DNA of 64,000 nt from Streptomyces noursei ATCC 11455 (GTDB lineage: Bacteria; Actinomycetota; Actinomycetes; Streptomycetales; Streptomycetaceae): assembly GCF_001704275.1 (NCBI RefSeq), contig NZ_CP011533.1, forward strand, positions 558,001 through 622,000, written 5' to 3'. How positions within the stretch are numbered: position 1 is the first letter of the stretch; each line of letters starts with the position of its first letter. Both the position numbers and the translations under genes were made by a program. Shown piece after piece: positions 1 through 8,299 of this stretch. Under the pieces are notes generated by a model. That model was not told where the DNA came from. It saw nothing but the letters and a program-made list of their open reading frames with translations, and searched no databases.

Positions 1-370
1 CGCAGACATGGTCGAAATCGGCTTCCGACAGCTGGTCCATCGGGCCGGGCAGCTGCCCCGTCGCGCCATTGTTGAATGCCACGTCGAGCCTGCCATACAG
101 CTCCACCGACCGGTTGACGGCTGCACGGACGCTTGCCGGATCGGTCAGGTCGCACACCACATAGTCCGCGGTCCCGCCGGCCTCCCGAATCTCCTCGGTC
201 ACCGCCTTGAGCTGGTCCTGCGTGCGGGCCGCGAGAAGCACCCGGGCACCCTCCCGGGCGAACAGCCGCGCTGCTGCCGCGCCAATGCCACGGCCGGCAC
301 CAATGATGAAGGCGACCTTGTCGGTGAGCAGGCCCGAGGTCGTGAGGGACGTGATCGGTGAGTTGTTCAT
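1..370 (-). CDS. SDR-family oxidoreductase (partial, C-terminus outside window)
   Basis: The first 123 residues of a classical short-chain dehydrogenase/reductase. The dinucleotide-binding glycine motif GAGRGIG lies near residues 25-31. An acidic residue follows beta-4 (VCDLTD), and NNGA stands where NNAG is usual. The ATG at 370 is chosen because it gives a normal SDR N-terminus. The catalytic Ser/Tyr/Lys lie beyond the window edge. The gene is divergent from an MmyB-type HTH regulator gene, with a palindrome midway between the two starts. This arrangement recurs at 53-55 kb, so repression by that regulator is the natural inference. The substrate is unknown. Confidence 0.9.
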   Translation of the reverse strand, partial: MNNSPITSLTTSGLLTDKVAFIIGAGRGIGAAAARLFAREGARVLLAARTQDQLKAVTEEIREAGGTADYVVCDLTDPASVRAAVNRSVELYGRLDVAFNNGATGQLPGPMDQLSEADFDHVC

Positions 371-403
371 GCCGACGAGCCTGTGCCCGGTCGTCCCGCT
401 CAT

Positions 404-424
404 CCAGGCACCGGCAGTACCTGG
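404..424. promoter_or_regulatory. candidate operator between SDR and HTH regulator genes
   Basis: Imperfect inverted repeat: arms CCAGGCAC (404-411) and GTACCTGG (417-424), one mismatch, five-base spacer. Its centre is about 44 bases from both the SDR start at 370 and the probable regulator start at 458. The inner 15 bases, GGCACCGGCAGTACC, match 12 of 15 bases of the perfect palindrome in the second HTH/SDR intergenic region at 53.8 kb. It is therefore inferred to be the binding site of the MmyB-type regulator. Confidence 0.6.
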
Positions 425-457
425 CTGGGCGCCTTGGCGATCACGCACACTGGGGAG

Positions 458-1371
458 GTGGATCGACGAGTACGACGAGAGCTTGGTGACTTCCTGCGCG
501 GCAGGCGCGAGCGCATCACCCCCGCTGACGTGGGGTTGCCCGCCGGGGCACGCCGCCGCACCCCGGGACTGCGTCGTGAGGAGGTGGCGCAGCTGGCGTT
601 CATCTCAGCCGAGTACTACACGCGGCTGGAACAGGCACGCGCCCCGCGCCCCTCCCGCGAGGTGCTGGCCCAACTCGCCCGCGCGCTGCGCCTGTCGGAC
701 GCCGAGCGCGATCACCTGCACCATCTCGCCGGTGCCCCTCCCGGACCGCTGCCAGGGCCTTCGCGAGAGGTACGGCAGAGCATCGTCGATCTGCTGCAGC
801 GGCTGCCGGAGGCCGCGGCGATCGTGTTGTCGGCGACGTATGAGGTCATCGCCTGGAATGGACTGGCCGCCGCCCTGATGGAGGACTTCTCCGCCTTGTC
901 GCGCCGGGACCGGAACCTGATCCGACGTGCCTTCCTTGGCCCGCACCGGCCCGGCCGGCGGCTGTACGGCGTCTCGGGCGCGGACGAGTTCGCTCGGACC
1001 TCCGCTCAGCACCTGCGCGCCGCCGCGGCTCGCTACCCCAACGCCCCGGAGGTGACCGGTCTGGTCGAGGAACTCCTCTCTGGTAGCGAGGAGTTCAGCC
1101 GGCTCTGGGCCACCCACGACGTGACCGCCCGCCCCACCCTCTGCAAGACCTTCGAGCACCCCTCGTCGGCCCTGTCACCGTCAGCTGCGACGTCCTGGAC
1201 ATCGCCGACCGGGACCAGCAACTCGTCATCTACACCACCGTCCCCGGCTCGCCGTCGGCACAGGCACTGCGTCTGCTGTCCGTCGTCGGCACTCAGCAGA
1301 TGGATGTGCCCGGATTCTGTGGTAGGTCAGAGGCTGATCCACGTTCCGATGGGCGAGTACCCGGCGTATAG
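458..1371 (+). pseudogene. MmyB-type helix-turn-helix regulator, frameshifted
   Basis: Encodes an XRE-type HTH domain (RRTPGLRREEVAQLA, then YYTRLEQAR) followed by the MmyB-like ligand-binding domain (IAWNGLAAALM, RDRNLIRRAF). Up to about 1160 the frame is normal. The expected C-terminus (VGPVTVSCDVLDIADRD through VVGTQQMDVPG) then continues in the next forward frame to a stop at 1371. One base is missing in the C-run near 1159-1163. Read literally, the frame runs on into non-homologous sequence to 1774. The start is placed at GTG 458, where homology begins; an upstream ATG at 383 is in frame but overlaps the operator region. Either a real pseudogene or a sequencing error. Confidence 0.75.
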
Positions 1372-1414
1372 GCCGGCGGTTCGAGCATCGCATGTGGGCG
1401 GACATCGTGAGGGG

Positions 1415-1495
1415 CCGCCAGCGACCACCCCGCTTCGTAGCCCGGTCCGGAAGCAACGGCTCAACCCTCGCCCACTGCACATCTGCCAACGGCAC
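1415..1495 (-). pseudogene. IS5-type transposase N-terminal remnant
   Basis: About 27 codons read PLADVQWARVEPLLPDR then KRGGRWR, the typical start of Streptomyces IS5-family transposases (the DUF4096-like N-terminus). Homology stops abruptly after GGRWR and the following codons match nothing I recognise. No terminal repeat is evident. It lies just after the broken HTH gene, so this spot has taken an insertion and later deletion. Confidence 0.5.
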
Positions 1496-1532
1496 ACACA
1501 GACCAACGCAGAGACGTCCCTGAGAGGAACGG

Positions 1533-1820
1533 CTACCGGCTGTCCGCGCCGCCGGTCGGATCAGCGGCTGTCCACCAGGCGATCACGCGAGCGGCCACCG
1601 CCTGGGGTGGCCGACTCGAAGGAAGTCCGAAATGGACCTCCAGCTCATGCCGCAGGAACTCACCGATCTCCGCCTGGTCCGCGCCACCATGGAGCCTGCG
1701 GAACAAAGGACCGATCATGCAGTCGTACTCGTCCCGGACGTCGTCGGCGACACCGATCGGATCCCACTCGTTGAGCAGCCGCCGCAGGTCCTTCTGCGTG
1801 GAGGTGTTCCAAGGGCGCAT
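1533..1820 (-). CDS. conserved hypothetical protein, about 95 aa
   Basis: A small acidic protein whose core (LRRLLNEWDPIGVADDVRDEYDCMI, given here as two blocks: LRRLLNEWDPIGV and RDEYDCMIGPLF) is of a kind often seen as an unnamed protein in Streptomyces. The tail ends in a Trp-rich IAWWTAADP segment. ATG 1820 is preferred because homology begins there; a GTG at 1856 is an alternative. No signal peptide or membrane segment. Function unknown. Confidence 0.6.
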   Translation of the reverse strand: MRPWNTSTQKDLRRLLNEWDPIGVADDVRDEYDCMIGPLFRRLHGGADQAEIGEFLRHELEVHFGLPSSRPPQAVAARVIAWWTAADPTGGADSR

Positions 1821-2141
1821 CTCCCCAGAATCCCATCCGGGAACGCCAACGATCACTCACGGCATCTTGCTCCGACTTACTCCGACCGAAACGGCCTACA
1901 GGGTGACCGGCGAGGGTGAAGACGTTGCTCGCGTAGAACACGACCAGTTCGCCCCCGCCGCCGGACCAGGGTCTGTCCGACCCTGACCTGTCGGACAGGC
2001 CCTGGAGCCCGATGAGTTGGCGGGCAGGACCGGCGGAGGCAGCCTGGTTGTCACCGATGAGGCATTCGACTTGTCGCACGTGCTCATGCGGCAGCCTTGC
2101 TGTCGCCAGCGACGAGTCGACGTGGTCCAAGCGTCCGTCAA

Positions 2142-2822
2142 CTAACTCTTCCCGTCCGGTTCTTCGGACGGGGTTCCTTCGGGCGGCGGTCCCTCGGACG
2201 GTGGGCGGATCAGCGTCCCGATGCCGGCGCAGAGCAGGTCCAGGCTGCGGGTGAACTTCTCGTCCGGCCCGTGCGCGGCCGCGGCGGCCGTCCGGGGGAA
2301 GCTTTGGTGGAGGGCGGCGGCGTCCTCGGCGGTGACCGGCACCGCGGGTGGCTCGCTCTGCTCCTGGAGCACGTAACCGGTGACGTGGCTGAGCACGGTG
2401 TCGGCGGCGGTGCCGCAGTGCTCCGGGGGCACGCCGGCCTCGGCGAGGGTGGCGAGCAGCCGTTCCATCAGCGAGAGCGCGCCGGGGCTGAGGGTTTTCG
2501 GGCTGCCGGCGAGCATGATCGCCCCGCCGGGGTGCTGCCGGATGCTCTGTCGCAGGGCGACGGCCTGCGCCGCGACCCGCGCCGGCCAGCCTGCCTGCGC
2601 CGGCAGTCCGGCCAGGGCGGCGGTGCCTGCCTCGTATGCCTGCCCCGCCACCCGGTCGGCCATCAGCTGGAGCAATGCTGCCTTGCTGGGCACGTGGTAG
2701 TAGAGGCTGCCGGCGTGCACGTCGAGGCGGTCCGCGACCCGGCGCACGGAGAAGCCGTGGTAGCCGGTCTGCGCGAACACCGCCATCCCCGCGTCGATGA
2801 TCAGGTCTGCGGACAGCTTCAC
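2142..2822 (-). CDS. TetR-family transcriptional regulator
   Basis: 226 aa from a GTG start. The N-terminal HTH is clear: ALINAG-type helix 1 (LIIDAGMAVFAQTGYHG), recognition region FSVRRVADRLDVHAGSLYYHV and the trailing SKAALLQLM. The C-terminal ligand domain is of the TetR_C type (QAYEAGTAALAGL, HVTGYVLQEQ). It is divergent from the rhomboid-like gene at 2942. A perfect 8-3-8 palindrome in the 119-bp gap overlaps the -35 element of that gene, so it probably represses both itself and the membrane protein. The ligand is unknown. The tail is Pro/Glu-rich. Confidence 0.92.
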   Translation of the reverse strand: MKLSADLIIDAGMAVFAQTGYHGFSVRRVADRLDVHAGSLYYHVPSKAALLQLMADRVAGQAYEAGTAALAGLPAQAGWPARVAAQAVALRQSIRQHPGGAIMLAGSPKTLSPGALSLMERLLATLAEAGVPPEHCGTAADTVLSHVTGYVLQEQSEPPAVPVTAEDAAALHQSFPRTAAAAAHGPDEKFTRSLDLLCAGIGTLIRPPSEGPPPEGTPSEEPDGKS

Positions 2823-2862
2823 GGCCGCAGTCTAGCGAGCCGCGCCAGCTTTCAACCGCAAC

Positions 2863-2881
2863 TTTCAAACAGTGTTTGAAA
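2863..2881. promoter_or_regulatory. TetR operator palindrome
   Basis: Perfect inverted repeat TTTCAAAC-AGT-GTTTGAAA. A further half-site TTTCAA lies at about 2850. It is AT-rich against very GC-rich surroundings and sits in the TetR/rhomboid-like divergent gap. It overlaps the -35 hexamer of the rightward promoter, as expected of a repressor site. Confidence 0.8.
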
Positions 2882-2903
2882 AAGCTCCGGGTCGCGCTAA
2901 TGT
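2876..2903 (+). promoter_or_regulatory. promoter of rhomboid-like gene
   Basis: TTGAAA (2876-2881), 16-base spacer, TAATGT (2898-2903). This is a good SigA/HrdB-type pair. The -35 lies inside the TetR palindrome. The start codon is 39 bases downstream of the -10, after a GGAGG site at 2931. Confidence 0.65.
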
Positions 2904-2941
2904 CGTGATCAGCGAAATCGAACACGGCTTGGAGGGGGGCG

Positions 2942-3745
2942 GTGACGATGGACATCCTGCTGTTCAACGTGACCACGGCGGCACTGATGGTGCTGATGTT
3001 CAACGGAGGACTGGCCCTGGTCGGCCAGAGCACACTGGGCCGGCGGCGGATCCCCTGGACCGGCGTCGGCCTGACCGGGCTCGCACTCGCCGGGGTGGCC
3101 CTCCAGCTCTGCTGGCCGGGGGCGATGGGCGCGCTCGACGCGGACCCGTCGAAGTCCGGCTGGTGGCGTGTGGTCACCTCGGTCTTCATGCAGAACGGCG
3201 GCCTCGGCGGGGCGGCCTGGAACATCGCCACCCTCGCCGCCGTCGCGGCCTTCGCCGACTGGTTCTGGGGTGCGCCGCTGACGCTCGGCCTGTTCGCCGC
3301 AGGCATCCTGCTGCCGGAGCAGATCGACAGACTGTGGGGCCAGACCTCCCACAGCACCGACCCCCGCAACTTCGCCGGCAGTTCCGGTGCCACCTACTTC
3401 CTGGGCGCGACGCTGGCCGCGGCTCTGCTGCTGCGCGGCGGCGCCGACGAGAACTCCGGCGAGGCCGCCGAGAAGGGCTCCGACGACGAGGGCACGAACC
3501 GCGGCAAGGCCGCCCGCAAGAACCGGCTGCTGGCGCTCGGCGTGCCGGTGCTCGGGCTGGCGATGTGGTTCGCGCAGGAGAACGGGCACGGGCTGGTCTC
3601 CTGCTACGGCTTCGCCCTGGGCGCACTCGCCTGGGCGGCGTTCCGCACCGTCCTGCACCCGGACCGCGACCTCCGGCGGCCGCCGCGCACGACGGTCGCC
3701 TCACTGACCGGGCTCATCGGTCGGCGGACCCGCAGCGCCGGCTAG
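2942..3745 (+). CDS. rhomboid-like membrane protein
   Basis: 267 aa with about six hydrophobic segments. The features fit a rhomboid serine protease: a WWRVVTSVF segment before a membrane helix (the position of the rhomboid WR motif), GSSGA at residues 146-150 (the GxSG nucleophile motif, Ser148), and His216 in NGHGLVS within the last helical pair. A charged 30-residue loop separates the helix carrying the serine from the C-terminal helices. GTG 2942 has GGAGG six bases upstream; ATG 2948 is an alternative. Probably controlled by the divergent TetR. Whether it is an active protease or an inactive relative cannot be decided from motifs alone. Confidence 0.65.
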   Translation: MTMDILLFNVTTAALMVLMFNGGLALVGQSTLGRRRIPWTGVGLTGLALAGVALQLCWPGAMGALDADPSKSGWWRVVTSVFMQNGGLGGAAWNIATLAAVAAFADWFWGAPLTLGLFAAGILLPEQIDRLWGQTSHSTDPRNFAGSSGATYFLGATLAAALLLRGGADENSGEAAEKGSDDEGTNRGKAARKNRLLALGVPVLGLAMWFAQENGHGLVSCYGFALGALAWAAFRTVLHPDRDLRRPPRTTVASLTGLIGRRTRSAG

Positions 3746-3806
3746 CCGGCAGCCACCGCGCCACCCCACCCGCGCCCGATCCACGGTGACCATGAGGGAG
3801 AGAAGC

Positions 3807-5318
3807 ATGTCGGAAAGCCTGCGCCGGGAAGTGTCGAACCTCGTCGACCAGGAGGTGGCCAAGATCCTGGAGCAGACCGACCGTGACGTGGCCCGTACGG
3901 TCAACCGCGCGCTGGGCGTGAGCGACGGCGCCCCCGCGTTCGACACCGCCCGCTGGCAGACCCGGCTCGGCGAACTCCTCGCCGCCCACCACATCCCCGG
4001 CGCCGCCCTCGCCGTGCTCGCCGACGGCGAGATCCACGAGGCGGCCGCCGGCATCCTGCACACCGGCACCGGCGTCGCGGTGACCCCGGACTCCGTGTTC
4101 CAGATCGGCTCCATCAGCAAGGGCTACACCGCCGCCATGGTGGTGCTGCTCGCCGACGCCGGGAAACTGGACCTCGACGCGCCGGTCGCGGACGTCCTGC
4201 CGGACTTCGCGGTCGCCGACGCCGGGGCCACCCGGACCATCACTCCGCGCCAGCTGCTCAACCACACCAGCGGCATCGAGGGTGACTACGTCAACGACAC
4301 CGGCCGGGGCGACGACTGCCTGGCCCGCTACGTCGAGGGCGCACGGACCGTCGGCCTGACCAACCCGCCCGGCGCCACCATGTCGTACTCCAGCACCGCC
4401 TACAACGTCCTGGGCCGGATCGTCGAGGTGGTCACCGGCCAGACCTGGGACGAGGCACTCAAGGAGCTGCTCCTCGCCCCGCTCGGGCTGGGGCACACCA
4501 TGACCCTCCCCGAGGAGGTGCTGCGCTTCCGCGCCGCCATGGGACACATGGGCGAGCCGGGCGAGACCCCCGCCCCCACCCCGCTCTGGAACATGATGCC
4601 GCGCTCGGCCGGCCCCTACGGCGGGATCAGCGCGACCGCCGCCGACGTGGCCCGGTTCGCGCGGGCCTTCGTGGACGGCGGAGCCGCGCCGGACGGCACC
4701 CGGGCACTGCCGGCCGCCGTGGTCGAGGCGATGCTGACCCGCGAGGTCGAGATGCCCGACCAGTGGTTCCTCGGCGCCCACTGGGGCCTGGGCTGGGGCC
4801 TGTTCGAATGGGACGGCGCGCGCGGCTTCGGCCACGACGGCAGCACCTTCGGCCAACTCGCCTACCTGCGTGCCATCCCGGAGAAGGGCCTCGCCATCGC
4901 CCTGTTGACCAACGGCGGCGGGGCCGCGCCCAAGGTCTTCGAGACGCTCTGCCGCGAGCTCTGCGCCGAACTCGCCGGGGTCACCATGCCCGCGTTCGCG
5001 CCGGCCTCCGAACCCGTGGCGGTGGAGACGGAGCCGTTCCTCGGCAGCTACCAGCGCGAGGGCTTCCTGATGACCATCGCCGCCGGCGACGGCGGCCCGG
5101 GCACACTGCGGCTGACGTACGAGGGTGCGGACGGCCTGGCAGGCACCTTCGACCCGCTGGTCTGGCACCTGACCCCGGTCTCGCACACGCCGGCGAAGAC
5201 GGTGTTCGCCGGCCGCCGCAACGAGAAGGACGCGTGGATTCCCGTGGTGTTCTACGCGCTCGCCGACGGCAGCCGGTACGTCCACTTCGGCGTCCGCGCG
5301 ACGGCCAAGTCCGCCTAG
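3807..5318 (+). CDS. beta-lactamase-family serine hydrolase (class C fold), cytoplasmic
   Basis: 503 aa. The SxxK motif is SISK at residues 102-105. The second motif reads YSS (194-196) instead of YxN, and the third is GHDG near residue 335. HTSGIEGDY and the C-terminal beta-sandwich-like extension (FLGSYQREGF) fit the beta-lactamase/esterase/D-aminopeptidase family. There is no signal peptide. The first 45 residues look like an amphipathic helix (LRREVSNLVDQEVAKILEQ), unlike secreted penicillin-binding relatives. ATG 3807 has GGGAGAG upstream. It follows the rhomboid-like gene by 61 bp and may be co-transcribed. Probably an esterase or peptidase; the Asn-to-Ser change makes beta-lactam hydrolysis unlikely. 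Confidence 0.85.
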   Translation: MSESLRREVSNLVDQEVAKILEQTDRDVARTVNRALGVSDGAPAFDTARWQTRLGELLAAHHIPGAALAVLADGEIHEAAAGILHTGTGVAVTPDSVFQIGSISKGYTAAMVVLLADAGKLDLDAPVADVLPDFAVADAGATRTITPRQLLNHTSGIEGDYVNDTGRGDDCLARYVEGARTVGLTNPPGATMSYSSTAYNVLGRIVEVVTGQTWDEALKELLLAPLGLGHTMTLPEEVLRFRAAMGHMGEPGETPAPTPLWNMMPRSAGPYGGISATAADVARFARAFVDGGAAPDGTRALPAAVVEAMLTREVEMPDQWFLGAHWGLGWGLFEWDGARGFGHDGSTFGQLAYLRAIPEKGLAIALLTNGGGAAPKVFETLCRELCAELAGVTMPAFAPASEPVAVETEPFLGSYQREGFLMTIAAGDGGPGTLRLTYEGADGLAGTFDPLVWHLTPVSHTPAKTVFAGRRNEKDAWIPVVFYALADGSRYVHFGVRATAKSA

Positions 5319-5332
5319 CCTCGGGCTTCATG

Positions 5333-5363
5333 ACAGCTCGCCGGTTCTTCCGGCGGGCTGTTT
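5333..5363 (+). terminator. intrinsic-type terminator
   Basis: A hairpin: ACAGCTCGCCGG, loop TTCTT, CCGGCGGGCTGT, followed by TT. The stem is 12 bp with one G-T style mismatch. It lies 15 bases after the hydrolase stop and ends the TetR-controlled unit. Confidence 0.75.
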
Positions 5364-5487
5364 CCGTCTGTGCTGTGAGTTTCGGACATGACCTCGGCCC
5401 GGCAGCCGCGTCGGGTGGGCGCCGGGTTCCACTGCTCCGGTGGGGTGGTACTACTCGGTACCCCCCATAGGGACGAGAAAGCGCTGG

Positions 5488-5665
5488 TCAGCCGGAGTTG
5501 GGAAGGGCTTCGAGCCGTGCCGGGGCATCGGTGACCTGGTTGGTCCAGGGCCAGTGCTTCGCGAGCCGGAGAATGCGGCGGCGGCCGGTGGTGACCAGCT
5601 GGGCAGCGACGGCGAACAACCGCAGCGCAGGCGTTTCGGCGCCCACACCCGGGCGGTGCCGGCCT
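5488..5665 (-). pseudogene. IS1380-type transposase C-terminal remnant
   Basis: The last about 48 codons (ALRLFAVAAQLVTTGRRRI, LRLAKHWPW, ARLEALPN) match the typical C-terminus of Streptomyces IS1380-family transposases. The preceding residues TARVWAPKR are in another frame, so a frameshift separates the two parts. The rest of the element is missing. It lies in the 680-bp gap before the FUSC gene; the remainder of the gap (5666-5904) shows no gene I can support. Confidence 0.6.
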
Positions 5666-5904
5666 GCGCAGGCCGGTGGCGTGGGCAGTGCGGCGTCTGC
5701 GCCACCTGGCGAACCTTCCGGCTGCACTGGCCATGCCACGGACTTCCACAGCACGGCCGCCGACAAAGCTCTCGACACAGGCTGATGGTCCTCCTGCTCT
5801 TCGCCGTCTGCGGAGCCACACGGAGGGCCGGTACGGACGGCGAAACGCCGTGTGCCGTGTGGAACACCGGTTGCAGCCGCCAGGCCGCCGCCTAGATTGA
5901 GTCC

Positions 5905-6003
5905 ATGGGAACGAGCCCCCACCAGACCTCGTCGACCGCCGGCGACCCCGGGCGCGGCTGTGCGTCGCGCCGGGCGGTACGGCCCGGAAGGACCGGCTGG
6001 TGA
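5905..6003 (+). CDS. short upstream ORF coupled to the FUSC gene
   Basis: ATG 5905 opens a 32-codon frame ending in TGA at 6001-6003, which overlaps the GTG start of the FUSC gene (GTGA). A -10-like TAGATT lies at 5893-5898, so the transcript would be nearly leaderless. The peptide has no recognised domain. The stop/start overlap suggests translational coupling; it could also be a chance frame. Confidence 0.4.
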   Translation: MGTSPHQTSSTAGDPGRGCASRRAVRPGRTGW

Positions 6004-8219
6004 ACCCGGCGTGCTGGCGCGGCCCGCTCGGCTGGGTGCTGCGCCGTCCCGACGCGGCCGCGCAGCTGCGGCGGGCGCTCTGGGCCACGCTCGCCGGCCT
6101 CGGCGTCTTCTATCTACTGCGGTACGGATTCAACGAGCCGGCCATGGCGCTCTATGCCCTGTTCGGGGCCATTCCGATCACCCTCTTCTCCCGGCTGCCG
6201 GGTACCGCGCGCGAGCGCACCGCCCCTTTGCTCGCCGCCCTGCCGGTGGGGCTGTTGCTGGTCACCGCGGGGACCTTGCTGGCTGCGCACTCCTGGAGCG
6301 CGGCACTGGGGATGTTCGTCGTCACCTTCGTCACGTCCTATCTGGGCGTGGGCGGCCCGGCCGCCGGCGGACTGGCCACCTCGTTCCAGCTCTACTACCT
6401 GTTGCCCTGTTTCCCGCCCTACGCCCCGGAATCCCTCGGGCAGCGGCTCGGCGGACTGGCCGTCGGCATGCTCACCGCCGCGCTCGTCGACCGGCTGCTG
6501 TGGCAGGGTCCACTGCCGCCGCCGTACCGTGTGCTGCTCGCCGACGCGGTGGACGCCACCGCCGAGTACTGCACGGCACTGGCGCGCCGCATCGCGGAGC
6601 CGTCCGGCGACACCGCCGCTCCCCCGCACGACAGGGTGAGCCAGACCCTGTTCGCCACCCGACTGACGCAGGTCGCGCTGCCCGAACGCCCCACCGGAGC
6701 CTCACTGCGGCATCGCGGTCTGTACGACGTACGGGCCGTACTGCGTCACCTGGTCAACCAACTCGATCGGATCGCCCTCGACCGGCACGGTCCCGCTCCT
6801 CACGCCGCTCGCCTTCTCGACTCCACCGCCGGCAGCCTGCGCCGCGCTGCCGGCGTCCTCCGTGCCGCCGCTCCTGAAGATCTGGCCACCGATACGTTGG
6901 CCGAGTCGGTGCGTTCCTTCGGATGCGCCCGCCAGGCCACGGTCGGCACCGCGAGCCCCGGACAACTGCGCCTGGCCGCGGTCGTCCATGACACGGCCGC
7001 GGCCGGAGTACTGCTCACCGAGGCCGCCCGCATCGCCTTCGACGCACCGCCGCAGCACCTGTGGCACCGCCTGGGCACCCCCTTCCGGTACGCCACGGTC
7101 AGCGCCCCCGTTCGCTACTGGTACCGGCTGCGCCTGCATCTGACGCCGCGATCGGTGCTGTTCCAGAACGCGCTGCGGGCGGCCCTCGCCCTCGCCGGGG
7201 CCAGGCTCCTCGTCGGCAGCCTCAACCTGCCGCACGGCTTCTGGGTCCTGCTGGCAACGCTGAGCCTGCTGCGCACCTCCGCCTCGGACACCCGGGGAGC
7301 TCTGGGACCGGCGTTCCTCGGCACCGGGTTGGGTGCCGTGGTGGCGGCCTTGTTGGTCGTCGTCGCCGGTAACACTCCGGCCGTCTACATGGTCGCGGCT
7401 CCCGTGGTGGTGTTCCTCGGCTTCGGGGTGGGGCCGCTGTTGGGGCCGGTCTGGGTCCAGGCGGCGCTCACGCTCACGTTGGTGACCGTCTTCGCGCAGG
7501 TCGAACCACCCAGTCTGGGCATTCCCACGTGGCGTTTCCTGGACGTGCTGATCGGCGGTCTCATCGGTGCCACCGCCGCCCTGCTCGCCTGGCCCCGGGG
7601 TGCGCAGAACGAACTCCGCCGCTCCGTGGTCCGCTTCATGGCGGCATCCGCCCAGGCATGCCAGGACCTCACGGAACGGCTGTGCCGGCCGCCCGGGGGC
7701 CAGGATCTGGCCGGCGAGGACGGCGAGGTGCTGCGCGACGCCGACCGCACCCTCCGACTCGTCCAAGCCGCCTACACCCAGTACCGCACCGAAGGGGCCT
7801 CCCGGAAGGGCCCCGAACTGCCCTGGGAACTCGCCATGGCCGCCGGCTACAGCACCGTGGGCGGCGGCGCCCTGCTGCTCGCCGAACACGCCACCGACAC
7901 CACCCCGCTGCCGCCGGCCGTCGCCGACCAACTCGTCGACCTCGCCGCCCGCGTGGCCGACGACTGCCGTCGTGCGGCCGAACTGGTCCGGCGTTCGGGC
8001 CACGTCGAGCCCCACGAACGCGGCGGATACCTGGCCGACGAGTCCGGCCCGCTGATCGCCTCGACGGCGCACGGCGCCGGCACCGGGCCCGCGGCCGTCT
8101 TCCTCGTCGCCGACCTGGAGACATGGCTCACCGGCATCGCGTACGACGCCACCCGCGTCGATCGGGTGCTGGACGACCTGCGCGCCGGCCGGACGGCGGA
8201 CCTCGGCTATCGCCACTGA
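6000..8219 (+). CDS. FUSC-family (aromatic acid exporter-like) membrane protein
   Basis: 739 aa with the family's duplicated layout. An N-terminal bundle of hydrophobic helices spans about residues 25-165. A soluble helical region follows, then a second bundle at about 385-520, the FUSC_2-type domain (LPHGFWVLLATLSLLRTSASDTRG in the middle; key words GFWVLLA and LRTS). A soluble helical tail ends the protein. FUSC proteins export aromatic acids or similar small molecules through the inner membrane. No partner periplasmic gene is adjacent, as is normal for actinobacteria. GTG start, coupled to a short ORF. Confidence 0.88.
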   Translation: MNPACWRGPLGWVLRRPDAAAQLRRALWATLAGLGVFYLLRYGFNEPAMALYALFGAIPITLFSRLPGTARERTAPLLAALPVGLLLVTAGTLLAAHSWSAALGMFVVTFVTSYLGVGGPAAGGLATSFQLYYLLPCFPPYAPESLGQRLGGLAVGMLTAALVDRLLWQGPLPPPYRVLLADAVDATAEYCTALARRIAEPSGDTAAPPHDRVSQTLFATRLTQVALPERPTGASLRHRGLYDVRAVLRHLVNQLDRIALDRHGPAPHAARLLDSTAGSLRRAAGVLRAAAPEDLATDTLAESVRSFGCARQATVGTASPGQLRLAAVVHDTAAAGVLLTEAARIAFDAPPQHLWHRLGTPFRYATVSAPVRYWYRLRLHLTPRSVLFQNALRAALALAGARLLVGSLNLPHGFWVLLATLSLLRTSASDTRGALGPAFLGTGLGAVVAALLVVVAGNTPAVYMVAAPVVVFLGFGVGPLLGPVWVQAALTLTLVTVFAQVEPPSLGIPTWRFLDVLIGGLIGATAALLAWPRGAQNELRRSVVRFMAASAQACQDLTERLCRPPGGQDLAGEDGEVLRDADRTLRLVQAAYTQYRTEGASRKGPELPWELAMAAGYSTVGGGALLLAEHATDTTPLPPAVADQLVDLAARVADDCRRAAELVRRSGHVEPHERGGYLADESGPLIASTAHGAGTGPAAVFLVADLETWLTGIAYDATRVDRVLDDLRAGRTADLGYRH

Positions 8220-8299
8220 CATGCGCGTGCCGGACGCTGGCGGGGCGGCGCCCTTCATACGCCGGGTCGCCGGTCGCCCATCGTGTGCCTGGTCGCCCT

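Noticed and set aside
1896..2141. Open frame on the minus strand between the small hypothetical gene and the TetR gene
   Set aside because: No family words, no ribosome site and no homology that I can name. The 320-bp gap 1821-2141 therefore has no supported gene.
3186..3704. 172-codon minus-strand frame inside the rhomboid-like gene
   Set aside because: Arg/Pro/Ala-rich translation is typical of the antisense of GC-rich coding sequence, with no domain or ribosome site.
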